Assembly: GCA_034660035.1 (NCBI GenBank)
Contig: JAYEIJ010000062.1
Location: forward strand, 1 to 64,000
Source: JAHEEL01 sp034660035
GTDB taxonomy: Bacteria; Actinomycetota; Acidimicrobiia; Spongiisociales; UBA5794
Direction of reading: 5' to 3'
Length of the DNA: 64,000 bases
Both the position numbers and the translations under genes were made by a program. Shown in pieces: positions 32,539 to 40,238 of this stretch. Each line of letters opens with the position of its first letter. Positions within the stretch are counted from its first letter, which is position 1. The notes beneath the pieces are model-generated. The model was given only the letters and a program-made list of their open reading frames with translations, searched no databases and had not been told where the DNA came from.

Positions 32539-33090
32539 TCAGTTGTTCCTTGGGTCGATCGGGTAGTTGGCGTACCGGGCGATGTGCGCCTCCTGCCTCA
32601 GCAAAACCCGTCGCCACAAGGTCGTCGGAACCGGATCGAATACGTCATCGACCGATCCTTCAACCGGGAACCACGATCCGATGCCCAGTTCCATCTCCAG
32701 TTGGCCTGCGCCCCATCCCGCGTATCCCGAGAAGACTCGCATCTCCTCGAGACCGTCGACATCGTCCGGATCACGGGAGACGTCCACGAACCCTACGAAG
32801 TCGGGGGTCGGCTGCCAGATGTCGTCTGCAGCGATTCCCGGCCGATGCGCCACACCGATCGCCGTCTCCGGTTGGACGGGACCACCCTCGAAGACCCGGG
32901 CGGGAGGAGCCAGACGATCGCACCAGGCGGGCAGATGGTCTCTGACCTCCAGGTCCAGCGGCCGGTCGAGCACGACGCCCACAGCCCCGTTCTGGTCGTA
33001 GTCGACGAGCAAGACGACCGATCGGAAGAAGTTGGGATCAGCGAGAACGGGCGAAGCCACGAGAAGCATGCCGCGACGGAGTTCGGCCAT
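32539..33090 (-). CDS. YqgE/AlgH (UPF0301) family protein
   Basis: 183 residues. RRGMLLVASPVLADPNFFRSVVLLVDYDQNGAVGVVLDRP is a textbook UPF0301 start when read across (given here in part), and RVFSGYAGWGAGQLEMEL and the W-E-L-type middle (DIWQPTPD) follow. Function is uncertain; AlgH was once linked to alginate regulation. It is the third of a run yqgE, rnhB, mscS on the minus strand, each close-spaced or overlapping. Confidence 0.9.
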   Translation of the reverse strand: MAELRRGMLLVASPVLADPNFFRSVVLLVDYDQNGAVGVVLDRPLDLEVRDHLPAWCDRLAPPARVFEGGPVQPETAIGVAHRPGIAADDIWQPTPDFVGFVDVSRDPDDVDGLEEMRVFSGYAGWGAGQLEMELGIGSWFPVEGSVDDVFDPVPTTLWRRVLLRQEAHIARYANYPIDPRNN

Positions 33091-33144
33091 GTCCGTAGGT
33101 TGGCAGGTTCGAGCGACGATTGCCGCTCTGCCGTGGCCTGATCG

Positions 33145-33324
33145 TCAGTGCGGAGCAGGGTCCCTGTCGGGGATGAGCGCTCCACCGGACAGAATCGAGA
33201 TATGGCCGTCGTTCCACCGAACTTCGACGGTTCCGGCCTCCACCCGTTGGATGACCCCTCGCCGCGGCTCCCGCCCGACGACCTTGGTGAGGGTCTTGAC
33301 TCGCTGGCCCTTGTGCAGACTCAT
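33145..33324 (-). CDS. Small basic beta-rich protein, 59 residues (DUF1918-like?)
   Basis: ATG at 33324, GGAGG nine bases upstream, stop at 33145-33147. It begins MSLHKGQRVKTLTKVVGREP; then GVIQRVEAGTVEVRWNDGHIS looks like an SH3/KOW-type barrel, in the manner of DUF1918 proteins that read G-x-x-V-x-V-R-W/F-D-D-G-H. Name is tentative. It is 54 bp upstream of the yqgE-like gene and divergent from the PEBP gene. Confidence 0.65.
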   Translation of the reverse strand: MSLHKGQRVKTLTKVVGREPRRGVIQRVEAGTVEVRWNDGHISILSGGALIPDRDPAPH

Positions 33325-33457
33325 CGCAATGATCCTCCGTCGACTCTTGTCTCGATCTTACGTGATATCGGCTTCCCACGGGAGGGCCATTCGCCTCTCC
33401 TGCGGACGATTCGAGACCACCGTTCCGGGCCGCTATCGTCGGAGCCAGGAGGTGCCC

Positions 33458-34081
33458 ATGGAACTCTGGAGCAACGACTTCTCTGAAGGTGAGCCGATCC
33501 CCGGTGAGTTCGCCTTCTGTCTGCCTCATGCAGAACAGCACGCGACCTTCGGGTTGAACCGCAATCCACATCTGGCGTGGTCCGGCCTGCCCGAGGGGAC
33601 TCGCAGTCTTGCGGTCATCTGTCACGACCGGCACGCGCCGACGAAACCCGACGACGTCAACGTCGAGAGCAGGGAGATCCCTGAAGATCTGCCGCGGGCG
33701 GACTTCTTCCACTGGCTGCTCTTGGGTCTCTCACCCGAGATCACGGAGATCGGTACCGCAGCGTGTTCGGACGGTGTCACAGAACGCGGCAAGGGCAGCG
33801 AGTCTCCGTTCGGTTGCCGACAGGGTATCAACGACTACACCGGCTGGTTCGCCGGAGATTCGGACATGGAGGGTGACTACTACGGGTACGACGGGCCCTG
33901 CCCACCCTGGAACGACAGCCTGGTGCATCACTACCTGTTCACCCTCTTCGCTCTCGATACAGAGTCATTCGAACTCCCCGATCGGTTCGGAGGCGCGGAC
34001 GCCCGTGCAGCGATCGAGGGCCATGTCCTCGCATCTGCCGTCATCACCGGCACGTACACGCTGAATCCGCGGCTGTCCTGA
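33458..34081 (+). CDS. YbhB/YbcL family Raf kinase inhibitor-like (PEBP) protein
   Basis: 207 residues from ATG 33458, with CCAGGAGGTGCCC immediately upstream; in-frame starts further upstream lie antisense to the small gene and are rejected. PEBP motifs are NPHLAWSGLPEGTRSLAVICHD, the segment PRADFFHWLL, GYDGPCPPWNDSLVHHYLFTLFALD near residue 150 and ASAVITGTYT. About 30 residues longer than E. coli YbhB, the extra lying between motifs. Its ligand and role are unknown. Confidence 0.88.
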   Translation: MELWSNDFSEGEPIPGEFAFCLPHAEQHATFGLNRNPHLAWSGLPEGTRSLAVICHDRHAPTKPDDVNVESREIPEDLPRADFFHWLLLGLSPEITEIGTAACSDGVTERGKGSESPFGCRQGINDYTGWFAGDSDMEGDYYGYDGPCPPWNDSLVHHYLFTLFALDTESFELPDRFGGADARAAIEGHVLASAVITGTYTLNPRLS

Positions 34082-34129
34082 ACGCGAGTCGTCGCTCGGT
34101 TGTTCGATTCTTGGTGTAGGTTCGTTGGT

Positions 34130-34621
34130 ATGAACGTACGGCTCGCTCAGCATGATGATCTTGCGGCGATTGAGGAACTCACTCGCTGGGCTTGCTCGGA
34201 GGCGATCGGAGAGATGGTGCCCGAAACCGTCGTCGACACCGAGATCCGTCGCCGGTTCCGCAAGTCGATCCTCTCGGAACACCTCCTGGCCCGGCGGCTT
34301 CTCGTCGGTGCCGACTCCGCCGGACAACTCGAACTCGCCGTCATGATCAACGACAGGTCGGACCACCTTGAGCTCGTCGGGGTCGTCGTTCCGATTCACC
34401 CCGGCGGAGCCGTCGACGGACGTTCCCTCGTGGATTCCCTCCGCTTGATGGGATGGGTCGGTCCGATCTCATCGAGCGTCGCTCTCGGTCACACCGTCCA
34501 GGAACGCTTCCACGAAGCAGCGGGGTTCACGCCGGGCGAGATCACCATGGATCGAGTCGCCGGGCACGAGGTATTCAGACGCGAGTGGTGGCTCGACCCT
34601 GTTCTCTCAGCCGCCGGGTAG
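34130..34621 (+). CDS. GNAT-like acetyltransferase fold protein
   Basis: 163 residues from ATG 34130. VRLAQHDDLAAIEELTRWACSEAIG at the N-terminus is typical of the GNAT first strand-helix, and LLVGADSAGQLELAVMIND and HLELVGVVVPIHPGGAVDGRSLVDSL fit the central sheet and AcCoA-binding helix, though the usual R/Q-x-x-G-x-G/A loop is not clear (PGGAVDG). It could be a divergent acetyltransferase or an inactive relative. It is 11 bp upstream of the second adenosine deaminase. Confidence 0.6.
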   Translation: MNVRLAQHDDLAAIEELTRWACSEAIGEMVPETVVDTEIRRRFRKSILSEHLLARRLLVGADSAGQLELAVMINDRSDHLELVGVVVPIHPGGAVDGRSLVDSLRLMGWVGPISSSVALGHTVQERFHEAAGFTPGEITMDRVAGHEVFRREWWLDPVLSAAG

Positions 34622-34631
34622 TCTGCGCGGC

Positions 34632-35708
34632 ATGGATTATCGAGCCCTTCCCAAAGCCCTCTTACATGATCATCTCGATGGCGGCGTACGCGTCGAGACC
34701 ATCCTCGAGTTGGCAGAAGCTCAGGGATACACGGACCTACCGGCCAGCGACGTCGACGGCCTCGGTGAGTGGTTCGATCAGGGTCGATCCGGCTCCTTGG
34801 AGCGCTATCTCGAAGCGTTCACACACACGGTCGCGGTGATGAGCAGTGAAGATTCCATTCAACGGATCGCGTATGAAACCGGTATCGACCTCGCGGGCGA
34901 TGGAGTCGTATATGCCGAGATTCGCTTTGGGCCCAGCCTGCACATGATCCACGGTTTGACCCGGGAAGCCGCTATCGAAGCCGTTCTCGACGGTTTCGCA
35001 GCTGCGAGCCGCGAGACCGGGATCGTGATGTATGCCATCGCATCGGCGCTGCGCCACGAGACCGACTCCGAAGAGGTCGCCCGCGCAGCGATCCCTTATC
35101 TCGATCAGGGTCTCGTCGCTTTCGACCTCGCCGGTCCCGAAGCGGGGTTCCCCGCCGATGATCACCTGGCTGCTTGCAGGCTCGTCCGTGATGCCGGGCT
35201 CGGTCTCACGATCCACGCGGGAGAAGCCGACACGGCGTCTTCGATCTGGAAGGCGGTCGCGAGATGTGGGGCAACGAGAATCGGTCACGGTGTTCGTATC
35301 GCTGATGAGACCGACTTCGACGGACGCACGATCACTTCCCTTGCTCCACTGGCACGCAGGATCCGCGACCATCGCATCCCGCTCGAAGTAGCGATCACAT
35401 CCAACCTCGATACGTCGGCGTTCCCATCGGTCGCGACGCATCCGTTTGGAGCGCTCTACAGGGCCGGATTCACGGTCACGCTCAACACCGACAATCGCCT
35501 CATGAGCCGGGTCGACCTCTCGGACGAGTACGAACTCGCCGCGAACGCGTTCGGTCTCACGCCGGCAGACTTCGAGCAGATCACAGTCAACGCGCTCGAA
35601 GCGGGCTTCGGCGATTGGCCCGAGCGCCGACGCCTGATCGACGAGGTCGTTCGTCCCGCCTACGCCAGCGTCGCGTCGAGCCAGGTAGCGATCTCGGAGA
35701 GCACCTGA
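34632..35708 (+). CDS. add: Adenosine deaminase (second copy)
   Basis: 358 residues. LPKALLHDHLDGGVRVETI carries the N-terminal zinc HxH, followed by VVYAEIRFGPSLH, LTIHAGEADTA and TRIGHGVRI. The usual E-x-C-P-T-S-N reads EVAITSNLDTSA, and NTDNRLMSRV supplies the last zinc Asp. It matches the actinobacterial Add type better than the 794-1804 protein, which has the canonical CPTSN motif. Its 3' end overlaps the convergent hydrolase gene by 49 bp. Confidence 0.9.
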   Translation: MDYRALPKALLHDHLDGGVRVETILELAEAQGYTDLPASDVDGLGEWFDQGRSGSLERYLEAFTHTVAVMSSEDSIQRIAYETGIDLAGDGVVYAEIRFGPSLHMIHGLTREAAIEAVLDGFAAASRETGIVMYAIASALRHETDSEEVARAAIPYLDQGLVAFDLAGPEAGFPADDHLAACRLVRDAGLGLTIHAGEADTASSIWKAVARCGATRIGHGVRIADETDFDGRTITSLAPLARRIRDHRIPLEVAITSNLDTSAFPSVATHPFGALYRAGFTVTLNTDNRLMSRVDLSDEYELAANAFGLTPADFEQITVNALEAGFGDWPERRRLIDEVVRPAYASVASSQVAISEST

Positions 35709-36478
35709 ACTTGCTCGGGTTCGTTGTGCAACTCGTGTCGGAGCCCCGGGTAGACCTTGCGGTCAACCGAATCTGCCGCGGCGAGTGGAGCGGATGCCGA
35801 GGGTGGAACCAGCGTGTCCTCGCCGCCGTGGACCACCAACGTGGGCGTGTCGATATGACCGATCAACTCGGTTGACCGATCCTGTGCATTGAAGATCTCC
35901 AGACCGAGTCGCGTCGTCGTCTTCGTCTGCACGAGGGGGTCGGCGAAGTAAGCCTCCCCGACCGCTGCGTCGCGGGAGAGTTGATCACCATCGAATGGGT
36001 TACCCAACGCCATCTTCGGAGCGATCCTCCCGAGCACCTGGGCAGCCACTCGCAACGCACCGGGTACTTCCGCCTCGAGGGCCGGTGCCGATAGGACGGC
36101 CGCGTCCGGATGTGGACGATCCTCAGCCAGATAGAACGCCTCGATCAAACCGCCAAGCGAGTGCGAGTAGAGAACCCACGGAAGATCGGTACGCACGAGA
36201 CCGGACTCCACAACGCCCTGAACGTCATCGACGAATTCGTCGAAGGACCCGGCATACGCTCGAGTTCCCTCCGATTCCCCGTGCCCCCTGAGGTCGAACG
36301 CAGCGACCGCGTAACCTCGATCGGCGAAGAACCGCGCGACGTGATCCCAGCGCCCGGAGTGCTCTCCGATACCGTGCACGATGAGCAGACCGCGTTGTGG
36401 CTCGTCGTCCGGCACCCATGTCCTTGTGAGCAAGGCAAGACCGTCCTGGGTCGTGTAGGTCCCGGTGGTCTCGCTCAT
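35660..36478 (-). CDS. Alpha/beta hydrolase, monoacylglycerol lipase-like
   Basis: 272 residues. The oxyanion segment is LLIVHGIGEHSGRW, the acid-strand DLRGHGESEGTRAYAGSFDEF and the nucleophile elbow SHSLGG (Ser near residue 105) are those of monoacylglycerol lipases/lysophospholipases. The Asp of HGGEDTLVPP and His of GLRHELHNEPE complete the triad. It shares ATGA with the stop of the glucokinase gene upstream on the minus strand. Confidence 0.9.
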   Translation of the reverse strand: MSETTGTYTTQDGLALLTRTWVPDDEPQRGLLIVHGIGEHSGRWDHVARFFADRGYAVAAFDLRGHGESEGTRAYAGSFDEFVDDVQGVVESGLVRTDLPWVLYSHSLGGLIEAFYLAEDRPHPDAAVLSAPALEAEVPGALRVAAQVLGRIAPKMALGNPFDGDQLSRDAAVGEAYFADPLVQTKTTTRLGLEIFNAQDRSTELIGHIDTPTLVVHGGEDTLVPPSASAPLAAADSVDRKVYPGLRHELHNEPEQVQVLSEIATWLDATLA

Positions 36479-37218
36479 CTCTCACTCCTAATCGATGCTG
36501 CGAATGCAGCGCCCACGATACCGGCTTGGTTTCTGAGAACGGCGGGCACGATGCGTGCCTGTGCTGTGAAGTGGTGCGAGTAGGTCTCGAACCGCTTCGA
36601 GATCCCACCGCCGAAGACGAAGAGATCAGGCCAGAAGAGCTCTTCAACGTACGCAAGGAACTCATCGACTCTGGATGCCCACCAGTTGATCTTGAGTTCG
36701 CCACGCTTGACAAGACGCCCCGCGGCATAGTTCTCCGCCTTCTGGCCGTGGAAGATCAGGTGCCCGAGTTCAGTGTTGGGGACGAGACGTCCATCGTGGA
36801 GATAGGCGCTACCGATTCCGGTACCGAACGTCAGGAGGATCACGACACCGTCGACGCCCGCAGCCGCTCCGTACTTCGCTTCAGCAAGCCCAGCGGCGTC
36901 GGCATCGTTGAGGACCGTGACCGGCATTCCGAGACGATGACTGAGCATCGCGGCCGCATCGATTCCGATCCATCCATCGTCGATGTTCGCCGCCGTTTCG
37001 ATGACTCCGGCACGCACGACTCCGGGGATCGTGATGCCGACCGGTCCGTTCCATTCACTGGTGTGGACGATCTCGACGATCGCGTTCGTGACGGCGTCCG
37101 GTGTGGAGGGCTGGGGAGTCGGGATCCTCAAGCGCTCCCCTGCAAGAGCTCCGGTCTCAAGATCCACCGGGGCGCCTTTGACTCCCGATCCACCGACGTC
37201 GACACCGAATACCCGCAC
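36475..37218 (-). CDS. ppgK: Polyphosphate glucokinase (ROK family)
   Basis: 247 residues, GTG start. VFGVDVGGSGVKGAPVDL is the ATP/polyP-binding loop typical of PPGK; VTVLNDADAAGLAEAKYG, LTFGTGIGSAYLHDGRLVPNTELGHL and KRFETYSHHF with an RNQAGIVGAA end follow. It phosphorylates glucose with polyphosphate or ATP. PPK2 at 5373-6248 is another polyP enzyme. It lies between an unknown protein gene and the lipase gene, all on one strand. Confidence 0.92.
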   Translation of the reverse strand: MRVFGVDVGGSGVKGAPVDLETGALAGERLRIPTPQPSTPDAVTNAIVEIVHTSEWNGPVGITIPGVVRAGVIETAANIDDGWIGIDAAAMLSHRLGMPVTVLNDADAAGLAEAKYGAAAGVDGVVILLTFGTGIGSAYLHDGRLVPNTELGHLIFHGQKAENYAAGRLVKRGELKINWWASRVDEFLAYVEELFWPDLFVFGGGISKRFETYSHHFTAQARIVPAVLRNQAGIVGAAFAASIRSER

Positions 37219-37220
37219 GC

Positions 37221-37808
37221 CTACGCCTCCTCCATGATGAACCGTTCCAGGTCGGCAGCATATCGGGCGAGGCCGGATCGAACCGCATCCAGCGGTGGCT
37301 CGATCCTGACTCCACCCGGATACTCTGGGAAGTCACTCCCCAGAGTCGTCACGCCGGCAAGCGCCAGGACACGATCTCCGGGTGAGTGAGGAAGGAGCAC
37401 AACGATCACGGGGCTCTGGGAGCGGATCACCACCTCAACTCCCCGCACCTGCCGAAGGCGCTTGGAAAGGCGACGCGTCTGTCGCAGTGCCTCTTCAGCG
37501 ACAGCCCGGGGCACGGATTCCTCGATAGCGATGACGGTTGCATTTGAGGGCACCGGACGAAGACTCGACCATGCACCCGTGAACACGATCGTTCGGTTGG
37601 CCCCGAGCCGATCGAAGACACCGAGGTAGTTCGGGTACCCCACGACGACCGTCTCGACGCACGCGTCGGGCACGATCGTTCGGCCTCGCACACACGGCAG
37701 TTCTCGGGATCCTGGCTCCGCGAGAAGTCGCCTTCTCAGCTCCGGATCCAGAGCCCGCGAGATCGCCCTTCCATCCACGGAGGCCTCGATGACGCATTCG
37801 ACGGTCAC
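37221..37808 (-). CDS. Protein of unknown function, 195 residues
   Basis: GTG start at 37808, stop 2 bp before ppgK. It contains an Arg-rich helical middle (VAEEALRQTRRLSKRLRQVRGV) and a C-terminal LALAGVTTLGSDFPEYPGGVRIEP. The end faintly resembles the C-terminal domain of fold-type I PLP enzymes, but there is no lysine motif or large domain, so I do not assign a function. Good codon use and tight spacing suggest a real gene co-transcribed with ppgK. Confidence 0.6.
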   Translation of the reverse strand: MTVECVIEASVDGRAISRALDPELRRRLLAEPGSRELPCVRGRTIVPDACVETVVVGYPNYLGVFDRLGANRTIVFTGAWSSLRPVPSNATVIAIEESVPRAVAEEALRQTRRLSKRLRQVRGVEVVIRSQSPVIVVLLPHSPGDRVLALAGVTTLGSDFPEYPGGVRIEPPLDAVRSGLARYAADLERFIMEEA

Positions 37809-37884
37809 CGTTCCAGGCTACTCCCAAGCGTCGTGCCTATAGACGGCACACCAGTGCGCTGCCGGCTCCCGGGTGGGATGGCGG

Positions 37885-38322
37885 CTAGACCGCGTCGGAT
37901 GCAGAGGAGAGATTGGTCACGGCGGGTGGGCCGGGAATCCGGGTGGGTGCCTTTGGAAGTTCGACGTCCTCCGGCTCTTCCAGACCGTACTTCACCAGCA
38001 GGTGGTGGAAGTCCCGTTGATAGAAGATCTTGCACTGGACGTCCGGATACAACTCCCTCAGGCGCCGGATCTTGCCGTTCTTCTTGGTGACGAGCTTCTG
38101 ATTCATCGTCGTTATCTCGATGAACAGATCATCGTCGGGCAGGTAGAAATCCGGACGGAACTGCTTGGTGGCCGATCCTGATTCATCCCACTCGATGACG
38201 AACGCCCTCGGCTCATACTCCCATGGGACGTCGTAGAAGTCGAGCAATCGCGCGAACTCCCCCTCGCTGGAGTGGGCGAACGCGACCCTGTCGGCCGGCC
38301 CCGCGAGAAGATCGTCGATCAG
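37885..38322 (-). CDS. PD-(D/E)XK nuclease-like small protein, probable CTG start
   Basis: About 145 residues. The core FARLLDFYDVPWEYEPR, RPDFYLPDDDLFIEITTM, KLVTKKNGKIRRLRELYP and KIFYQRDFHHLL resemble a restriction-endonuclease-like fold with PD...E-x-T and nearby Lys. The frame is closed by a stop at 38374-38376 and offers only TTG (38247) or CTG (38322) as starts; the TTG would cut off conserved-looking RVAFAHSSEGEFAR, so the CTG, sharing CTGA with the merR stop, is preferred. Function is unknown; no partner or substrate can be named. Confidence 0.65.
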   Translation of the reverse strand: MIDDLLAGPADRVAFAHSSEGEFARLLDFYDVPWEYEPRAFVIEWDESGSATKQFRPDFYLPDDDLFIEITTMNQKLVTKKNGKIRRLRELYPDVQCKIFYQRDFHHLLVKYGLEEPEDVELPKAPTRIPGPPAVTNLSSASDAV

Positions 38323-38816
38323 TGAGCCGCTGCCGTCGATGCCTTCACCTCGCGCTCGCCCGGGGTCGCCCGGTCAGGGAACAGACGGTGGATCTCACCT
38401 ACAAGCTCTTCTTGCACAGGTCCAACAGCGATCCCGAAGACACCCTGGCCACCGCGGAAAACGTCGACGACTTCGGACGGGCTGTGCGCCGCGTAGATCG
38501 TCTTACCATCGGAGAGCAGCGTGACATTGGACAGCGGACTCTCAGACTCCAGTTCCGCTCTCAGGATGTCCATCGCTCTGCGGATCTTCTTCAGCGACAT
38601 GCCGGCATCGAGGAGGCGTTTCACCACCTTGAGCTGCACGATATCGGGGAAAGCGTAGAGCCGCTGGCTCCCCGACCCCGTCGCTTGCTGGAGCGACGGC
38701 GTGATGAGCCCGGTGCGGGCCCAGTAGTCGAGCTGACGATATGTGATGCCGACCAGATTGCACACCTGAGGGGCCCGATACCCATCGATGGCCTGATCGA
38801 TCCTGCTATCCACCAT
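38319..38816 (-). CDS. MerR-family regulator (Rv1830-like)
   Basis: 165 residues from ATG 38816 (GGGAGG upstream). N-terminal winged helix: YRAPQVCNLVGITYRQLDYWARTGLI, then a linker helix IVQLKVVKRLLDAGMSLKKIRRAMDIL. The C-terminal part (SPLSNVTLLSDGKTIYAAHS, VVDVFRGGQGVFGIAVG) is a short alpha/beta domain found in the Rv1830 group rather than a metal-binding loop. In mycobacteria this gene follows the DUF151 nuclease; here too, after a 317-bp gap. Confidence 0.87.
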   Translation of the reverse strand: MVDSRIDQAIDGYRAPQVCNLVGITYRQLDYWARTGLITPSLQQATGSGSQRLYAFPDIVQLKVVKRLLDAGMSLKKIRRAMDILRAELESESPLSNVTLLSDGKTIYAAHSPSEVVDVFRGGQGVFGIAVGPVQEELVGEIHRLFPDRATPGEREVKASTAAAH

Positions 38817-39133
38817 TTCCGTGTGCCTCCCAGTTCGCACAGCTTACATCAACGTAATTCCGCCAGCTGAACTACGGCGGTGAAACTAGGACAGGACGAC
38901 ACGCGTTGTCAACAACCTTTGTGGATAAGTCGCACTTCGGGAAAGCAGGGTCGGCTGGAACCGGGGAGACTACGGGCAGTAGTACGTCCTCCCAGTCGTA
39001 GTACGTATGACGTAGTACGTACTACGAAGACGCGCGGACGGGGCAAAGCGGCGAGTGGTTCTGTTCCCCCCTCAGCCAGGGTCCACGGTTTCTCCGAGTC
39101 GTACTACGTTCACGCCGAATGCGCTCCGTTGTG
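38817..39133. other. 317-bp non-coding gap with heptamer tract upstream of merR
   Basis: No gene is seen. It should contain the merR promoter; the block between 38850 and 38890 is locally AT-rich (TTACATCAACGTAATTCCG). The heptamer tract lies at 38979-39032, and a related GTCGTACTACG is found near 39099-39109. Confidence 0.7.
38979..39032. repeat. Heptameric tandem repeat, GTAGTAC type
   Basis: Units GTAGTAC, GTCCTCC, a 5-nt interruption, then GTAGTAC, GTATGAC, GTAGTAC, GTACTAC, GAAGACG. The 15-bp GTATGACGTAGTACG core is identical to the one at 20027-20041. Confidence 0.9.
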
Positions 39134-39631
39134 TCAAGAAGTCGAGTCGCGCTCGAAGTCGTCCGGCGTCACATCATCAAGGAACTCTCGAAAGCGCTCG
39201 ATCTCCTCTTCTTCTGTGTCGTCGTGGATCTCGATGCCCGCTTCGTCGAGCAGCTCTCTCGATGCGAACACGGGCGCTCCCGCTCTCGTGGCCAGGGCGA
39301 TGGCGTCTGAGGGTCTGGACGAGATCGTCAACTCCTCCCCCTCCGACTCGATGACGAGTTCGGCGAAGAACGTCCCTTCATCCAGCGACGTCACGTCGAC
39401 CCTTTCGATGTCAGCGCCGAGAGCGTCGAGAAGCGTCTTCATCAGATCGTGAGTGAGGGGCCGGGCAGTCTCGACTCCTTCGAGGGCCAGAGCGATCGCC
39501 GTCGCCTCCGGCGTGCCGATCCAGATCGGAAGGTATCGAGCGCCCTCCCGCTCTCTGAGCAGCAAGATCGGCGTGTTGGTGGGGAGCTCCACCCGAACGC
39601 CGACGACTTCCATGGCAACCCGATCGTTCAT
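39134..39631 (-). CDS. Bifunctional nuclease (DUF151) family protein
   Basis: 165 residues. MEVVGVRVELPTNTPILLLRE, YLPIWIGTPEATAIALAL, HDLMKTLLDALGA and ISSRPSDAIALATRAGAPVF are typical of DUF151, homologous to mycobacterial Rv1829 and plant BBD nucleases. The acidic C-terminal tail (TEEEEIERFREFLDD) is a common extension. It lies between hpt and the second MerR gene in this conserved block. Confidence 0.92.
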   Translation of the reverse strand: MNDRVAMEVVGVRVELPTNTPILLLREREGARYLPIWIGTPEATAIALALEGVETARPLTHDLMKTLLDALGADIERVDVTSLDEGTFFAELVIESEGEELTISSRPSDAIALATRAGAPVFASRELLDEAGIEIHDDTEEEEIERFREFLDDVTPDDFERDSTS

Positions 39632-39677
39632 ACATTCAGCCTATCACCAGTGAGCAGGTCAGACCGAGACGCGTCGT

Positions 39678-40238
39678 TCAGTGGAGAGCGTGCCGGGCGA
39701 ACGAATCCGGATCCGACGTGAGCACGGAGAGATCCATCACAGCCCAGATCGATGGAACGTTCCGGAAGCGTCCCCTCCAATCCATCCCGTACCCAAGGAG
39801 GAACTCGTCTCCGACCTCGAATCCACGATGTTCAACGGGAACGTCCACGATCCTCCGCTTCACCTTGTCGAGGAGAGCGACCGTCGTCACGCTCTTGGCA
39901 CCTCTGGCGGCCAACATCTTGCGCATGGTTGTGAGCGTCAATCCCGTGTCGACGATGTCCTCGACGATCAGCACCGAGCGCCCTTCGACCGGCACGGAGA
40001 GATCCATCGCGATCGAGACCCTCCCCTCACGCCCGAAACGCGTCAAACTCAGGAAATCGAGCTCGATCGTCAGCGGGAGATGCCGGGCGAGATCGGTCAG
40101 GAAAGGGACCGATCCCTTCAGAACTCCGATCACGACGGGATCGAGATCGGTCAAGCTCTCGGTGATCTCCTCGCCGAGCTCAGCGACCCGCTGCTGAAGC
40201 GCTCCCTCGTCGATGACCTCGATGAACGGCTCGATCAT
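39678..40238 (-). CDS. hpt: Hypoxanthine phosphoribosyltransferase
   Basis: 186 residues from ATG 40238, overlapping the dacC-like stop by four bases. The PRPP loop VLIVEDIVDTGLTL, VIGVLKGSVPFLTDLARHL and VGYGMD-like GDEFLLGYGMDWRGRFRNVP confirm the type I PRTase. It salvages hypoxanthine and guanine with PRPP. In combination with NCS2 permease and adenosine deaminases it suggests purine salvage, but it is transcribed with cell-wall and regulator genes. Confidence 0.93.
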   Translation of the reverse strand: MIEPFIEVIDEGALQQRVAELGEEITESLTDLDPVVIGVLKGSVPFLTDLARHLPLTIELDFLSLTRFGREGRVSIAMDLSVPVEGRSVLIVEDIVDTGLTLTTMRKMLAARGAKSVTTVALLDKVKRRIVDVPVEHRGFEVGDEFLLGYGMDWRGRFRNVPSIWAVMDLSVLTSDPDSFARHALH

